A stretch of 57,891 nt of DNA from Alphaproteobacteria bacterium (GTDB lineage Bacteria > Pseudomonadota > Alphaproteobacteria > Micavibrionales > Micavibrionaceae). Below, piece by piece: positions 32,869 to 41,002 of the stretch. Every line of letters starts with the position of its first letter. Positions within the stretch are counted from its first letter, which is position 1. The notes under the pieces are model-generated. The model did not search any database, had not been told where the DNA came from, and was given only the letters and a program-made list of their open reading frames with translations. A program made the position numbers and the translations under genes. Location of the stretch: NCBI GenBank assembly GCA_016757515.1, contig JAERIN010000006.1:1-57891 (forward strand). Reading direction: 5' to 3'.

Positions 32869-33996
32869 ATGACCCCCTTTTCCATTGACCGCGACTATCT
32901 GGCCGACGTCCTGATCCGCCTTTTGCACACACACAGCCCCACGGGCTTCACGGACCGGGCCGTAATGCTCGTGGCGGGGGAGCTGGAGAACCTGGGCGTG
33001 TCGTTTGCCCTCACCCGCCGGGGGGCCATCCGGGTGACCCTAAAGGGTGCGCAGACCAAAGGCGCGCGGGCCACGGTGGCGCACCTGGACACCCTGGGCG
33101 CTATGGTCCGCGAACTGAAGGCCAACGGCCGCCTGGCCGTGACGCCCATCGGCACTTGGTCACCCCGATTCGCGGAAGGGGCGCGCGTCACCGTCTTCAC
33201 CGACACGGGGGGGCACACGGGGACCATCCTGCCCCTCATGGCCTCTGGACACACGTACAATGAAGAGGTGGACACACAACCCGCAACCTGGGACAACCTA
33301 GAGATCCGCGTGGATGAGGAGGTTCATGACCAGCCGGGCCTGGAAGCCGCGGGCCTCAACATTGGCGATTTTGTAGCCGTGCACGCGGAGCCCGTTATCA
33401 CCCCGGCGGGGTTTATCAAGTCGCGCCATTTGGACGACAAAGCCGGGGTGGCGTGCCAGCTCGCGGCGATAAAGGCCCTTGTGGACGCGGCAACCCCCCT
33501 GCCCGTGGAGTGCCACGTACTCTTCACCATCACAGAGGAAGAGGGCACCGGCGCGTCCTCTGTCCTGAGCGGGGAGGTGGCCTCCATGGTCGCGGTGGAC
33601 AACTCCACCGTCGCGCCCGGCCAGGCGTCCATAGAGGACGGAGTCACCATCGCCATGCGGGACAAGGGGGGTATCTACGACTACCACCTGACCCGCAAGC
33701 TCCTGCGCCTAGCACAAGAGGCGGGCCTGCCCCACGCGCGGGACGTGTTCCGGCACTATAAGTCCGACGCCACCGCCGCCGTGGCCGCCGGGAACGACAT
33801 CCGCGCGGCCCTGGTGTGCTTCGGCTGCGACGCCTCCCACGGGTGGGAGAGGACGCACATCCGCTCTCTTGTGGCCACGGCCCAGCTCTTGTGCGCATAC
33901 ATGGCCAGCCCTGTGGAGATCACCCGCGACTGCGCGACGCTGGCCGGGCTGGAGGGCTTCCCGCAGGGCCAGGTCTGCCTGGAAGGCGGGATGTAA
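32869..33996 (+). CDS. M42-family peptidase of the NAGGN system
   Basis: A 375-residue zinc peptidase of the M42/M18-like group that accompanies NAGGN synthetases. Metal and catalytic residues can be picked out: VAHLDTLGAM near residue 73, HLDDKAGVACQL near 190 (bridging Asp), EEEGTGASS near 220 (catalytic Glu), VAVDNSTVAPGQ near 240, and FGCDASHGWERTH near 330 (final His ligand). It likely hydrolyses or proof-reads the osmolyte; its exact substrate is not settled. It follows the synthetase by 48 bases on the same strand; a 44-bp dispersed repeat starts 13 bases after its stop. Confidence 0.85.
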   Translation: MTPFSIDRDYLADVLIRLLHTHSPTGFTDRAVMLVAGELENLGVSFALTRRGAIRVTLKGAQTKGARATVAHLDTLGAMVRELKANGRLAVTPIGTWSPRFAEGARVTVFTDTGGHTGTILPLMASGHTYNEEVDTQPATWDNLEIRVDEEVHDQPGLEAAGLNIGDFVAVHAEPVITPAGFIKSRHLDDKAGVACQLAAIKALVDAATPLPVECHVLFTITEEEGTGASSVLSGEVASMVAVDNSTVAPGQASIEDGVTIAMRDKGGIYDYHLTRKLLRLAQEAGLPHARDVFRHYKSDATAAVAAGNDIRAALVCFGCDASHGWERTHIRSLVATAQLLCAYMASPVEITRDCATLAGLEGFPQGQVCLEGGM

Positions 33997-34008
33997 GGGA
34001 CGGTGCGA

Positions 34009-34052
34009 CACCGCGCGGGTCTACCGGGGGAGGATAGAGATTGGGGTGCTGG
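34009..34052 (+). repeat. 44-bp dispersed repeat, copy 1
   Basis: This copy matches the reverse complement of 41003-41046 at 42 of 44 positions (differences at positions 12 and 35). Its core reads CTACCGGGGGAGGATAGAG. It begins 13 bases after the M42 peptidase stop. The rest of 34053-34205 contains no supported gene. Confidence 0.9.
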
Positions 34053-34205
34053 CCATACCCCCCTGCCTACACCGCCCGGGCACAGAATGCACGGGGGCTA
34101 ATCCGCTCGTCGGACAGCGCGGCGCGCAAAACGGCCTCCACCCGCGCGTTGTGGCCGGGGGGGCCGGGCCACCGCACAGCCACTGCCCAGGCTTGAAAAA
34201 ATCTA

Positions 34206-34234
34206 TTGACAAACACAAAAATTATGGATACAGT
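34206..34234 (+). promoter_or_regulatory. Sigma-70-type promoter of the small low-GC gene
   Basis: TTGACA, a 17-base AT-rich spacer, and TACAGT. It stands in an AT-rich patch and precedes the ATG at 34270 by about 30 bases of leader. It is the closest match to a consensus housekeeping promoter in the window. Confidence 0.75.
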
Positions 34235-34269
34235 GGCCCCGAGTGCCATTAACCGGAAAGGAGGGCGTC

Positions 34270-34521
34270 ATGAGCGATTCAAGGACGAAGGAACAACTGA
34301 TTGCTGTGATTATAAATCAGCTTGTAGACGAAGAACATTCTTGCAAAGAAAAGCTTGGATCTGAAATCACGTTTAAAGTGATAGCTGAAACAAGAAGAAA
34401 ACTAGAGGGCATGTCCGAATATGAAATTCTCGATGAATACGGAGACCTCATCAATCGCCATGATGAGGAAACGCAAAAACTGGCAATGATTAGCCCCCTC
34501 CCGCTTTGGTGCCACCCCTAA
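34270..34521 (+). CDS. Small low-GC hypothetical protein fused to displaced rlmE tail sequence
   Basis: An 83-residue AT-rich gene with AAAGGAGG just upstream of its ATG and its own strong promoter. The protein is helical and charged (EHSCKEKLGSEITFKVIAET, then KLEGMSEYEILDEYGDLINR). The last nine codons (SPLPLWCHP-stop) suddenly become GC-rich because they lie in the reverse of sequence resembling the end of rlmE; the stop codon falls in the first copy of the 21-bp repeat. It contains a TCGA site. No family recognised. Confidence 0.6.
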   Translation: MSDSRTKEQLIAVIINQLVDEEHSCKEKLGSEITFKVIAETRRKLEGMSEYEILDEYGDLINRHDEETQKLAMISPLPLWCHP

Positions 34522-34535
34522 ACCCCGTGGCCAGG
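34515..34535. repeat. 21-bp direct repeat, displaced copy of the rlmE 3' end
   Basis: Identical over 21 bp to 35482-35502 (starts CCCCTAAACC, ends GTGGCCAGG). On the minus strand it encodes LATGFRG, the RlmE C-terminus. A weaker match continues beyond it with small gaps, as expected of an older duplicate. Confidence 0.85.
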
Positions 34536-34567
34536 CGTTAGGAGCGCGTTAACCCCCGTGCACTATC

Positions 34568-35488
34568 ATGGAGGTGATGAGATTCTTTGAAGCGCAGTCC
34601 TTTTGGCACGCCTTCGCCCTGGCCGCGCCCGGGGGGCACACCGACTTTGAGCCCACGGATGCGGAGCCGGGTCGCATTCTGGACTCCCTCACTCTATCCC
34701 AGGACATGCGGGACCAGTTGTTCCCAAAACCTGCCCCCATGGAGCCCAAGGACTGGCCCACGTCCGCACGGACCATGATGGAACGGGTCCAGGCGGCACG
34801 AACCCTGGATGGAAAACTGGGCCTTATCAAGTCCTGGGTGGATGCCAGGGTCATAGACACGGGCGACACGAGGAATCAGATGCTCTGGCCGGAAAACCTT
34901 TTGGAAGAGATTAGGCGCACAGGCAGCGTTGCAGGCAACTGCAACACGCACGGCACCCTGTATAATTATTTCCTAACGCGGCCAGAGAGCGGTATCTCGC
35001 CGGAGGATGTGGCCCGCATAGGGGGCTTTGTAGAGATTGATGGAGTATCGCCAGAGGGGCAGAAGGAGACCTGGTCGGGTAGCCACGAAGCGGTCTTGGT
35101 GCGTGACAGGGGGCACACTGGGCGCATTGTGTACATGGACAACCATTTGGCCAGGCCTGTGCCCGAGGACCCAAAGACTCTGCACCCAACAGGTTTGCGC
35201 AATATGGAGGACTTCTCGCCTGATGACCGAGATCGTTATGTGGATGCAGGCCAAAATCGCGTGACGGTGCGGTGGAGTAACCTGCAATACGTGGCATCTG
35301 GTGCAGAGGAATACTTGTGGAGCCCCAGTGCTGTGGAAGAAACCATGATAAACCTTTTATCGGAAGCAAGAACGGAACTACAGGACATAGATATACCGAA
35401 GTTCCAAGAAGAACTGCATTCCATGGGCATGCACTGCGAGAGGGGCGGCCAGGGCCCGCAGAGCTGTCAGTTTAGGTTCGGCCCCTAA
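34568..35488 (+). CDS. Cargo gene: transglutaminase-like cysteine peptidase-type protein
   Basis: A 306-residue protein. Residues 85-195 resemble bacterial transglutaminase-like cysteine peptidases: LIKSWVDARVIDTGDTRNQM, then Cys125 in SVAGNCNTHGTLYNYFL, His173 in WSGSHEAVLVRD and Asp191 in RIVYMDNHLARP, i.e. a Cys-His-Asp order with the usual spacing. In the family GDC replaces GNC. No signal peptide is evident. The gene lies between two copies of the 21-bp rlmE-end repeat and its stop codon is inside the right copy, so it was inserted there. The family call is from motif reading and is tentative. Confidence 0.6.
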   Translation: MEVMRFFEAQSFWHAFALAAPGGHTDFEPTDAEPGRILDSLTLSQDMRDQLFPKPAPMEPKDWPTSARTMMERVQAARTLDGKLGLIKSWVDARVIDTGDTRNQMLWPENLLEEIRRTGSVAGNCNTHGTLYNYFLTRPESGISPEDVARIGGFVEIDGVSPEGQKETWSGSHEAVLVRDRGHTGRIVYMDNHLARPVPEDPKTLHPTGLRNMEDFSPDDRDRYVDAGQNRVTVRWSNLQYVASGAEEYLWSPSAVEETMINLLSEARTELQDIDIPKFQEELHSMGMHCERGGQGPQSCQFRFGP

Positions 35489-36113
35489 ACCCCGTGGCCA
35501 GGGCGTAGCACTCGGCGGAGTCCTTGCGGGAGGCCGGGGGCTTCAGGGTGCGGACCTTGGCAAAGCCGCGCGTGAGGGCCCTATGCAGATCCCCCTGCGC
35601 CCCGCCCTGCCACAGCTTGGCCAGGAACGCCCCGCCGGGGGCCAGGACGGCTTGCGCCAGGTCCAGCGCCGCCTCCGCCATGGCCACGATGCGCAGGTGG
35701 TCCGTGGCGCGGTGCCCGGTGGTGTTCGGGGCCATATCGCTCATCACCAGCGCCGCCGGGCCGCCCAGAGCCGCCACCAGGCGCGCGGGCGCGGCGTCGT
35801 CCATAAAGTCCATCTGCGTGAACGCCACGCCGGACAGGGGGTCCATGGGCAGGATGTCTGTGGCCACCACGCGGCAGCCCTTCGCGGCGGCCACCTGGCT
35901 CCACCCACCCGGTGCCGCGCCCAGGTCCAGCACCAGCGCGCCGGGGCGCAGAAAGTGTGCCTTTGCGTCCATCTCCAACAGTTTATACGCCGCGCGCGAG
36001 CGGTAGCCCTCGGCCCGCGCCCGTGCTATATACGGGTCGGCTAGCTGCCGCGCCAGCCACTTGGTGGAGGCGACGGGGCGGCCCTTGGCCGTGCGCACGC
36101 GGGGCTTGGACAT
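35472..36113 (-). CDS. rlmE: 23S rRNA 2'-O-ribose methyltransferase RlmE
   Basis: Methylates the 2'-OH of U2552 in the 50S A loop. The 213-residue protein has SAM motif VLDLGAAPGGWSQVA near residue 61 and the K-D-K-E tetrad as Lys44 (AAYKL), Asp126 (SDMAPNTTG), Lys166 (KLWQGG) and Glu201 (SAECYALATGF). The 21-bp repeat covers residues 205-211, just after the last catalytic residue; the final two residues (RT) come from inserted DNA. ATG at 36113. A longer frame to 36215 overlaps parE and is rejected. Confidence 0.96.
   Translation of the reverse strand: MSKPRVRTAKGRPVASTKWLARQLADPYIARARAEGYRSRAAYKLLEMDAKAHFLRPGALVLDLGAAPGGWSQVAAAKGCRVVATDILPMDPLSGVAFTQMDFMDDAAPARLVAALGGPAALVMSDMAPNTTGHRATDHLRIVAMAEAALDLAQAVLAPGGAFLAKLWQGGAQGDLHRALTRGFAKVRTLKPPASRKDSAECYALATGFRGRT
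35482..35502. repeat. 21-bp direct repeat, copy within rlmE
   Basis: Second copy of the repeat at 34515-34535. It contains the stop codon of the plus-strand cargo gene and the last codons of rlmE on the minus strand. The two copies bracket a 967-bp segment. Confidence 0.85.
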
Positions 36114-36159
36114 GACGGCAAGCCCTACCAGGATTTTTGCCCGCAGGCCAGGACTGCGC

Positions 36160-38115
36160 CTATACATCCACCGCGTCGTCGTCCACGAAGGCGGCGTTTT
36201 CGGTGATGAAGGCAAACCGCCCCGCCGCGTCCCGGCCCATCAGACGCTGGACGAGCGCGGCAGTGCCTTCCGCTACTGCGGGGAGCGTCACGCGTAAAAG
36301 CGTTCTCTTTGAAGGGTTCATGGTGGTTTCTTTGAGTTGCGCCGCAGGCATCTCTCCCAGGCCCTTGAAGCGCGAGACGTCCACTTTGCTGCGGCCCTTA
36401 AAGGTACTGCGCATCAGGGCCTCACGGTGCGCGTCGTCCATGGCGTAGGCGCTCACACCGCCTGCGGCGAGGCGATAGAGCGGCGGTTGCGCGATATAGA
36501 CATGCCCGGCGGCCAGGACGGGGCGCATCTGGTCATAGAAAAAGGTGATGAGCAGGGCCGCGATGTGCGCGCCGTCCACGTCCGCGTCCGTCATGATGAT
36601 GACCCGCTCGTAGCGCAGATTGGCGGGGTCGCACGCACGCCCGGTGCCACAGCCCAGAGCCTGCACGAGAGCCGAAATCTCTGCGTTCGCGGCGATTTTG
36701 TCCCGCGCGGCGCTCACCACGTTCAGTATCTTGCCCCGCAGGGGCAGAATGGCCTGCGTCTGCCTGTTGCGGGCCTGTTTCGCGCTCCCGCCCGCGCTGT
36801 CCCCCTCTACGATAAAGATTTCCGTGCCCTGCGCTGCGGCCTTAGAGCAATCTGCCAACTTCCCGGGCAGGCGCGCCCGGCGTGCGGGCACCTTCGCGCT
36901 GTCCCGCTCCGCGCGCCGGCGTGCACGCTCCTCTGCGCGTGCGATCAGGGCCTCCAAAAGGCCGTCGGCACTGGACATGTTCCCCGCGAGCCAGTGGTCT
37001 GCGTGGTCCTTTACTGCGCCTTCTACCAGGCGCGTGACCTCTGCGGAGGCCAGGCGCTCCTTGGTCTGGCCCTGGAACTGGGGCTCCGCGATGAACACAG
37101 AGAGCAGGGCGGCACAACCGGCAAAAATATCCTCCGCCGTCACAGAGGCGGCCTTCTTGACACCCCGCATCTCGCCATAGCCCCGGATGGCGCGGGTCAG
37201 GGCCGCGCGCAGGCCAGCCTCGTGGGTCCCGCCCTGGGGCGTGGGGATGGTGTTGCAGTACGAGTGGGCAAACCCCTGGCCATCTGCGGGCCACACCAGG
37301 GCCCACTCCGCCCGCCCGCCGCCGGGCAGGTCCGCCGTGCCTGAGAAAGGCTCTGTAAGAGCTTGTCTCGCCTGGAGTTCTGCGGCCAGGAAGTCTGCCA
37401 GTCCGCCGGGGAAGTGAAAGGTGTCCTGCACCGGCGTGTCCCCCGCCACCGCCGGATCACAGGCCCAGCGGATCTCCACACCGCTGAACAGGTACGCCTT
37501 GGCCCGCGCCATGGTGTGCAGCGTGGAGGCGTGTATCCGCGCCTCGGGCCCGAAAATATCGGGGTCTGGGTGAAAGCGCACCAAGGTCCCGCGCCGGTTC
37601 TGCACGGCCCCCAGGCGCTCCAGCGGCCCGGTGGGGTCCCCACGCGAAAAACCCTGCCTATACAGCTGCCTATCCCGCGCCACCTCCACCACCATGCGGT
37701 CCGAGAGCGCGTTCACGACCGATATGCCCACGCCGTGGAGGCCTCCGGAGGTCTTGTAGGCGCCGCCGCCGAACTTGCCGCCCGCATGGAGGGTGGTCAG
37801 GATGACCTCCAGCGCGGATTTGTCCGGGAAGCGCGGGTGCGGGTCCACCGGGATGCCCCGCCCATTGTCCGCCACCACGACGCTGCCATCCCCCTCTAAG
37901 CCAACGGAAATCCACGAGGCATGGCCCGCCACGGCCTCGTCCATAGCGTTGTCCAGAACCTCCATCGCCAGGTGGTGCAGCGCCCGCGCGTCCGTGCCGC
38001 CGATGTACATGCCGGGCCGCCGCCGCACGGGCTCCAGCCCCTCCAGCACCTCAATGGCGTGGGCGTCATAGGCCTGGGGGGCCGCCGCCCTCGGTGCGTC
38101 AAACAGGTCTGCCAT
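36160..38115 (-). CDS. parE: DNA topoisomerase IV subunit B
   Basis: ATPase subunit of the chromosome-decatenating type II topoisomerase, 651 residues. GHKL ATPase motifs are EVLDNAMDEAVAG near residue 52, VADNGRGIPVD near 81 and GGLHGVGISVVNALS near 124; the TOPRIM domain has IVEGDSAGGSAKQARNR near 434 and TDADVDGAHIAALL near 510. The C-terminal RFKGLGEMPAAQLKETTMNP favours ParE over GyrB. parC is not adjacent. The start is the ATG at 38115. Confidence 0.95.
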   Translation of the reverse strand: MADLFDAPRAAAPQAYDAHAIEVLEGLEPVRRRPGMYIGGTDARALHHLAMEVLDNAMDEAVAGHASWISVGLEGDGSVVVADNGRGIPVDPHPRFPDKSALEVILTTLHAGGKFGGGAYKTSGGLHGVGISVVNALSDRMVVEVARDRQLYRQGFSRGDPTGPLERLGAVQNRRGTLVRFHPDPDIFGPEARIHASTLHTMARAKAYLFSGVEIRWACDPAVAGDTPVQDTFHFPGGLADFLAAELQARQALTEPFSGTADLPGGGRAEWALVWPADGQGFAHSYCNTIPTPQGGTHEAGLRAALTRAIRGYGEMRGVKKAASVTAEDIFAGCAALLSVFIAEPQFQGQTKERLASAEVTRLVEGAVKDHADHWLAGNMSSADGLLEALIARAEERARRRAERDSAKVPARRARLPGKLADCSKAAAQGTEIFIVEGDSAGGSAKQARNRQTQAILPLRGKILNVVSAARDKIAANAEISALVQALGCGTGRACDPANLRYERVIIMTDADVDGAHIAALLITFFYDQMRPVLAAGHVYIAQPPLYRLAAGGVSAYAMDDAHREALMRSTFKGRSKVDVSRFKGLGEMPAAQLKETTMNPSKRTLLRVTLPAVAEGTAALVQRLMGRDAAGRFAFITENAAFVDDDAVDV

Positions 38116-38199
38116 GGGGGTGTTGTCTTAGGCCCTTTCGCGCACGGGGGCAACAACGCCGCCTTTGCTTAAAATGCAATACGAAAAAACTTGACGCCT

Positions 38200-38209
38200 C
38201 CCCCCCCCC
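38200..38209. repeat. Run of ten C upstream of a hypothetical secreted-type gene
   Basis: A C10 homopolymer begins four bases after a TTGACG (38191-38196) that could act as a -35 box, so length changes would alter promoter spacing. No good -10 match is seen at 17 bases, so promoter status is weak. Confidence 0.5.
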
Positions 38210-38278
38210 CGTGTCACCATGAATGTAAGGGGTCACCGTTGCGGGGGGCCCGATAACCATAAAAAGAAAGGGTGTGGC

Positions 38279-38791
38279 ATGGCAGATTTTGTGGATAGAC
38301 TTTGGCAGGCAGTGCGATCTGGGAGTCTGCCCGGAGCGGTCCTTACGCTTGTGTTGGGAGCGGGAGATGGGCGGGGCCAGGCAAGGGACGTCGATCCCCT
38401 TGTTGCGGCGGGGCAACAACTCTCTCTGGCCCAGGCAGAAATGGATGTAAATATAGAAACAGCAGTCATGCAAGCAAGTGCCGCCTGCAGCACAGGTAAT
38501 CTGTTTTACAAGGATGGTTGCGGTCTTTGCCAAGGTGCCTTTGAGAGAGCGCATCGGGCACTACCCCGTGGGTCAGATCCGGCAGATGCTAACGTTTTGG
38601 GTCGAATAGGGGAGCATGCCACCGCAGACGGGTGCCCTGTTGGGGTGGACCAAGCGCCCGCTTCCCGGGCAGATCCCGCCGATCCTGACTCACAATCGGA
38701 TCCCTGGGCCGGGTCCGAGCGCCCCCTCGGCCTTGATCCGGATATGGTAGAGGCCGCGCCCGTCCCGGCTATGGTCCTCCGGGTGGGCTAA
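38279..38791 (+). CDS. Hypothetical protein, 170 residues
   Basis: The ATG at 38279 follows AAAGAAAGGG. The protein has MADFVDRLWQAVRSGSLPG then a mildly hydrophobic AVLTLVLGAG, five Cys residues (SAACSTGN, GCGLCQG, GCPVG), and a Pro/Asp/Ala-rich C-terminal half that is probably disordered. No domain is recognised. It holds two TCGA sites in 513 bp, a high density here, and lies between divergent parE and the cargo at nuoD, so it may be part of the same plastic segment. The ATG at 38219 would add 20 residues. Confidence 0.55.
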   Translation: MADFVDRLWQAVRSGSLPGAVLTLVLGAGDGRGQARDVDPLVAAGQQLSLAQAEMDVNIETAVMQASAACSTGNLFYKDGCGLCQGAFERAHRALPRGSDPADANVLGRIGEHATADGCPVGVDQAPASRADPADPDSQSDPWAGSERPLGLDPDMVEAAPVPAMVLRVG

Positions 38792-38830
38792 CCCCCCATT
38801 GCCCCGGCGGGCGGGCGGGGGCCCTTACCG

Positions 38831-38856
38831 GTCTATCTCCCCGAACACGATGTCCA
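38831..38856. repeat. 26-bp direct repeat, displaced nuoD 3' end
   Basis: Identical to 39362-39387. On the minus strand it encodes DIVFGEID of NuoD and is followed by CGG TAA, which looks like the original nuoD end with its native downstream hairpin (GC-rich, 38797-38824). Confidence 0.9.
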
Positions 38857-38894
38857 CCTTACCGAACCACCACAGTTGATTAAAAAATTTTTAT

Positions 38895-39359
38895 CTATAT
38901 AAAGTATAGGATTGATATAGCTATGTAGGTCGCAATATTCCCAAATATAACACCCATCCATAACCTCACAGTTGTTTTGTTTTGATTGTATTTCCTATAT
39001 TTTATATAGGCTATCCAGCCCTCACAAAAACATGCAACCAGAAAAAGCGATCCAATATTTAAAAATATATATAATAAATGTCCGTTAACGTCTATCTCCC
39101 AGAACATACCAAATGGTATGCCTACTATCGTGGATGCTGTATTTGCTAAGATAGATATCCACAAAGACTGCTTTATTGTTAGTTTTGCAATGAAATACAG
39201 AAAAAAAGATTCGAATATTATAATAAATGGGATTACTAATAATATTATAGTAATAACCTCTTCTGGAAGAGATGGAGCAATTGGATTTGCAAGCGCCTGT
39301 GTGGGCAGTATGAGGCCCGCTAGAAAAATAAACATAAGAGAAAAAGGAAATAGATTCAT
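38895..39359 (-). CDS. Cargo gene: low-GC multi-helix membrane protein
   Basis: A 154-residue very AT-rich gene. The protein begins with a signal-like helix ([19 protein letters not shown]), followed by three or four further helices ([74 protein letters not shown]). No family recognised. Its ATG overlaps the nuoD stop (ATGA), so it is co-translated with nuoD. It is bracketed by two copies of the nuoD 3' end and contains a TCGA site, so it is an insertion captured at the nuoD terminus. Confidence 0.65.
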   Translation of the reverse strand: MNLFPFSLMFIFLAGLILPTQALANPIAPSLPEEVITIILLVIPFIIIFESFFLYFIAKLTIKQSLWISILANTASTIVGIPFGMFWEIDVNGHLLYIFLNIGSLFLVACFCEGWIAYIKYRKYNQNKTTVRLWMGVIFGNIATYIAISILYFI

Positions 39360-40558
39360 CTGTCTATCTCCCCGAACACGATGTCCAGGGAGCCGATGAT
39401 GGCCACGGTGTCGGCCAGCATGTGCCCCCGCGACATAAAGTCCAGGGCCTGGAGGTGCGCGAAGCCGGGCGCGCGGATGCGGCAGCGCCAGGGCCGGTTG
39501 GTGCCGTCCGCCACCAGCCACACCCCAAACTCCCCCTTGGGGGCCTCCACGGCGGTGTAGGTCTGCCCCTCCGGCACATGATACCCCTCCGTGAACAGCT
39601 TGAAGTGGTGGATCGTGGCCTCCATGGAGCGCTTCATCTCCGCACGCGGAGGCGGCGCGACCTTGCGGTTTTCGGTCATCACCGGGCCAGGCGTTAGTTG
39701 CCCCAGGGCCTGGAGCATAATCCACGCGCTCTGGCGCATCTCCTCCATGCGCACAAGGAACCGGGCGTAGCAGTCCCCCGTCTTGCCCACGGGGATGTCA
39801 AAGTCATAGGTGTCATAGCCGTCATACGGCTGCGCCTTGCGCAGGTCCCACGCCACCCCGGACGCCCGCAGCATGGGCCCGGAAAAGCCCCAGGCCTGTG
39901 CGTCCGCCCTGGACACAACGCCGATGTCCACTGTGCGCTGCTTGAATATCCGGTTCTCCGCCAGAAGCTCTGTCAGGTCGTCTATGCACTTTTTCAGCGG
40001 CCCAGAGGCCCAGGCGGCCATGTCGTCCGCCAGGGCGTCGTCAATGTCCATGGCCACGCCGCCGGGGCGGAAGTAGTTCGCGTGCAGCCGCGCCCCGCTC
40101 GCGCGCTCGTAGAACACCATCCCCCGCTCCCGCTCCTCAAACCCCCACAGGGCCGGGGTGATGGCCCCCACGTCCAGGGCGAAGGTCGTGATGTTCAGCA
40201 GGTGGTTCACAATGCGCCCCAGCTCCGCAAACGCCACGCGGATGACCTGCGCCCGGGGCGGCGGCGTGATGCCCAGCAGCTTCTCCGTGGCCAGGGCGAA
40301 CGCGTGCTCCTGGTTCATCGGGGCCACATAGTCCAGGCGGTCAAAGTACGGCAGGGCCTGGAGGTATGTCTTATGCTCTATCAGCTTCTCCGTGCCCCGG
40401 TGCAGCAGGCCGATGTGCGGGTCCGCGCGCTGCACCACCTCCCCGTCCAGCTCCAGGATAAGGCGCAAGACCCCGTGCGCCGCCGGGTGCTGCGGGCCCA
40501 GGTTCATGGTGTAGGTCGTGGCGCCGGGGGCCTCGGGCGTGGGCATCGCGGGGGTCAT
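39356..40558 (-). CDS. nuoD: NADH-quinone oxidoreductase subunit D
   Basis: The 49-kDa subunit of complex I, forming the quinone site with NuoB. The 400-residue protein has [20 protein letters not shown] near residue 18, [41 protein letters not shown] near 255, and the C-terminus [26 protein letters not shown]. The last codons (AGA TGA) come from inserted DNA; the native end is displaced 531 bp downstream. Unusually, no nuoC or nuoE flanks it: the gene stands alone. ATG at 40558. Confidence 0.96.
   Translation of the reverse strand: MTPAMPTPEAPGATTYTMNLGPQHPAAHGVLRLILELDGEVVQRADPHIGLLHRGTEKLIEHKTYLQALPYFDRLDYVAPMNQEHAFALATEKLLGITPPPRAQVIRVAFAELGRIVNHLLNITTFALDVGAITPALWGFEERERGMVFYERASGARLHANYFRPGGVAMDIDDALADDMAAWASGPLKKCIDDLTELLAENRIFKQRTVDIGVVSRADAQAWGFSGPMLRASGVAWDLRKAQPYDGYDTYDFDIPVGKTGDCYARFLVRMEEMRQSAWIMLQALGQLTPGPVMTENRKVAPPPRAEMKRSMEATIHHFKLFTEGYHVPEGQTYTAVEAPKGEFGVWLVADGTNRPWRCRIRAPGFAHLQALDFMSRGHMLADTVAIIGSLDIVFGEIDR
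39362..39387. repeat. 26-bp direct repeat, copy within nuoD
   Basis: Second copy of the repeat at 38831-38856, inside the nuoD coding end. The two copies bracket the 531-bp segment with the membrane-protein gene. Confidence 0.9.
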
Positions 40559-40687
40559 GGGCGCGAGCCTAGCGTCCCCGCGCGGCGGACGCAAGGTTGT
40601 GTAATAAGCAAATTTTTATTTTTCAGGGGCTTGTTTTGGGTACAGGCGCGCCTATATGCAGGCGTGGATAACAGGAAGGAGGCATTT

Positions 40688-40999
40688 ATGAGCAAAAATG
40701 AACCAGTCACAATAACCCCAGCCGCGCGGCGTGTTTTTACTTCCCGGAATATGTTTTTAGGTTTTTCCGTACTTGCGGCCACCTTCCTAACCTTTGTTTT
40801 GTGGTGGAACGTTAACCCAGACCACAAATGTCCTCCAGACCTTATTTGCATGCCTCCTGATCAGGCAGATCGCTCACTTTCATGTAAGTTTGGAGGGCCC
40901 CCTTCAGACAAAGTTTCAGCGGGAACCCACCACGATATTATAGTGAGAGCCAACAGATTAAGAGGTGAACTTGGCCTGCCGCCCATATGCCAGGGGTAA
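40688..40999 (+). CDS. Small single-helix membrane protein
   Basis: A 103-residue protein with a strong ribosome site (GGAAGGAGG). An N-terminal cytoplasmic segment of about 25 residues with a basic patch precedes one helix (FLGFSVLAATFLTFVLWW), then about 58 residues outside with three Cys (KCPPDLICMPP, LSCKFGG). No family recognised. It is divergent from nuoD; the 44-bp dispersed repeat starts three bases after its stop. Confidence 0.6.
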   Translation: MSKNEPVTITPAARRVFTSRNMFLGFSVLAATFLTFVLWWNVNPDHKCPPDLICMPPDQADRSLSCKFGGPPSDKVSAGTHHDIIVRANRLRGELGLPPICQG

Positions 41000-41002
41000 A
41001 TA

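Noticed and set aside
39698-40687. Long plus-strand extension of the small membrane gene through nuoD
   Set aside because: Antisense to nuoD; the ATG at 40688 has a strong ribosome site and the upstream part has no recognisable sequence.
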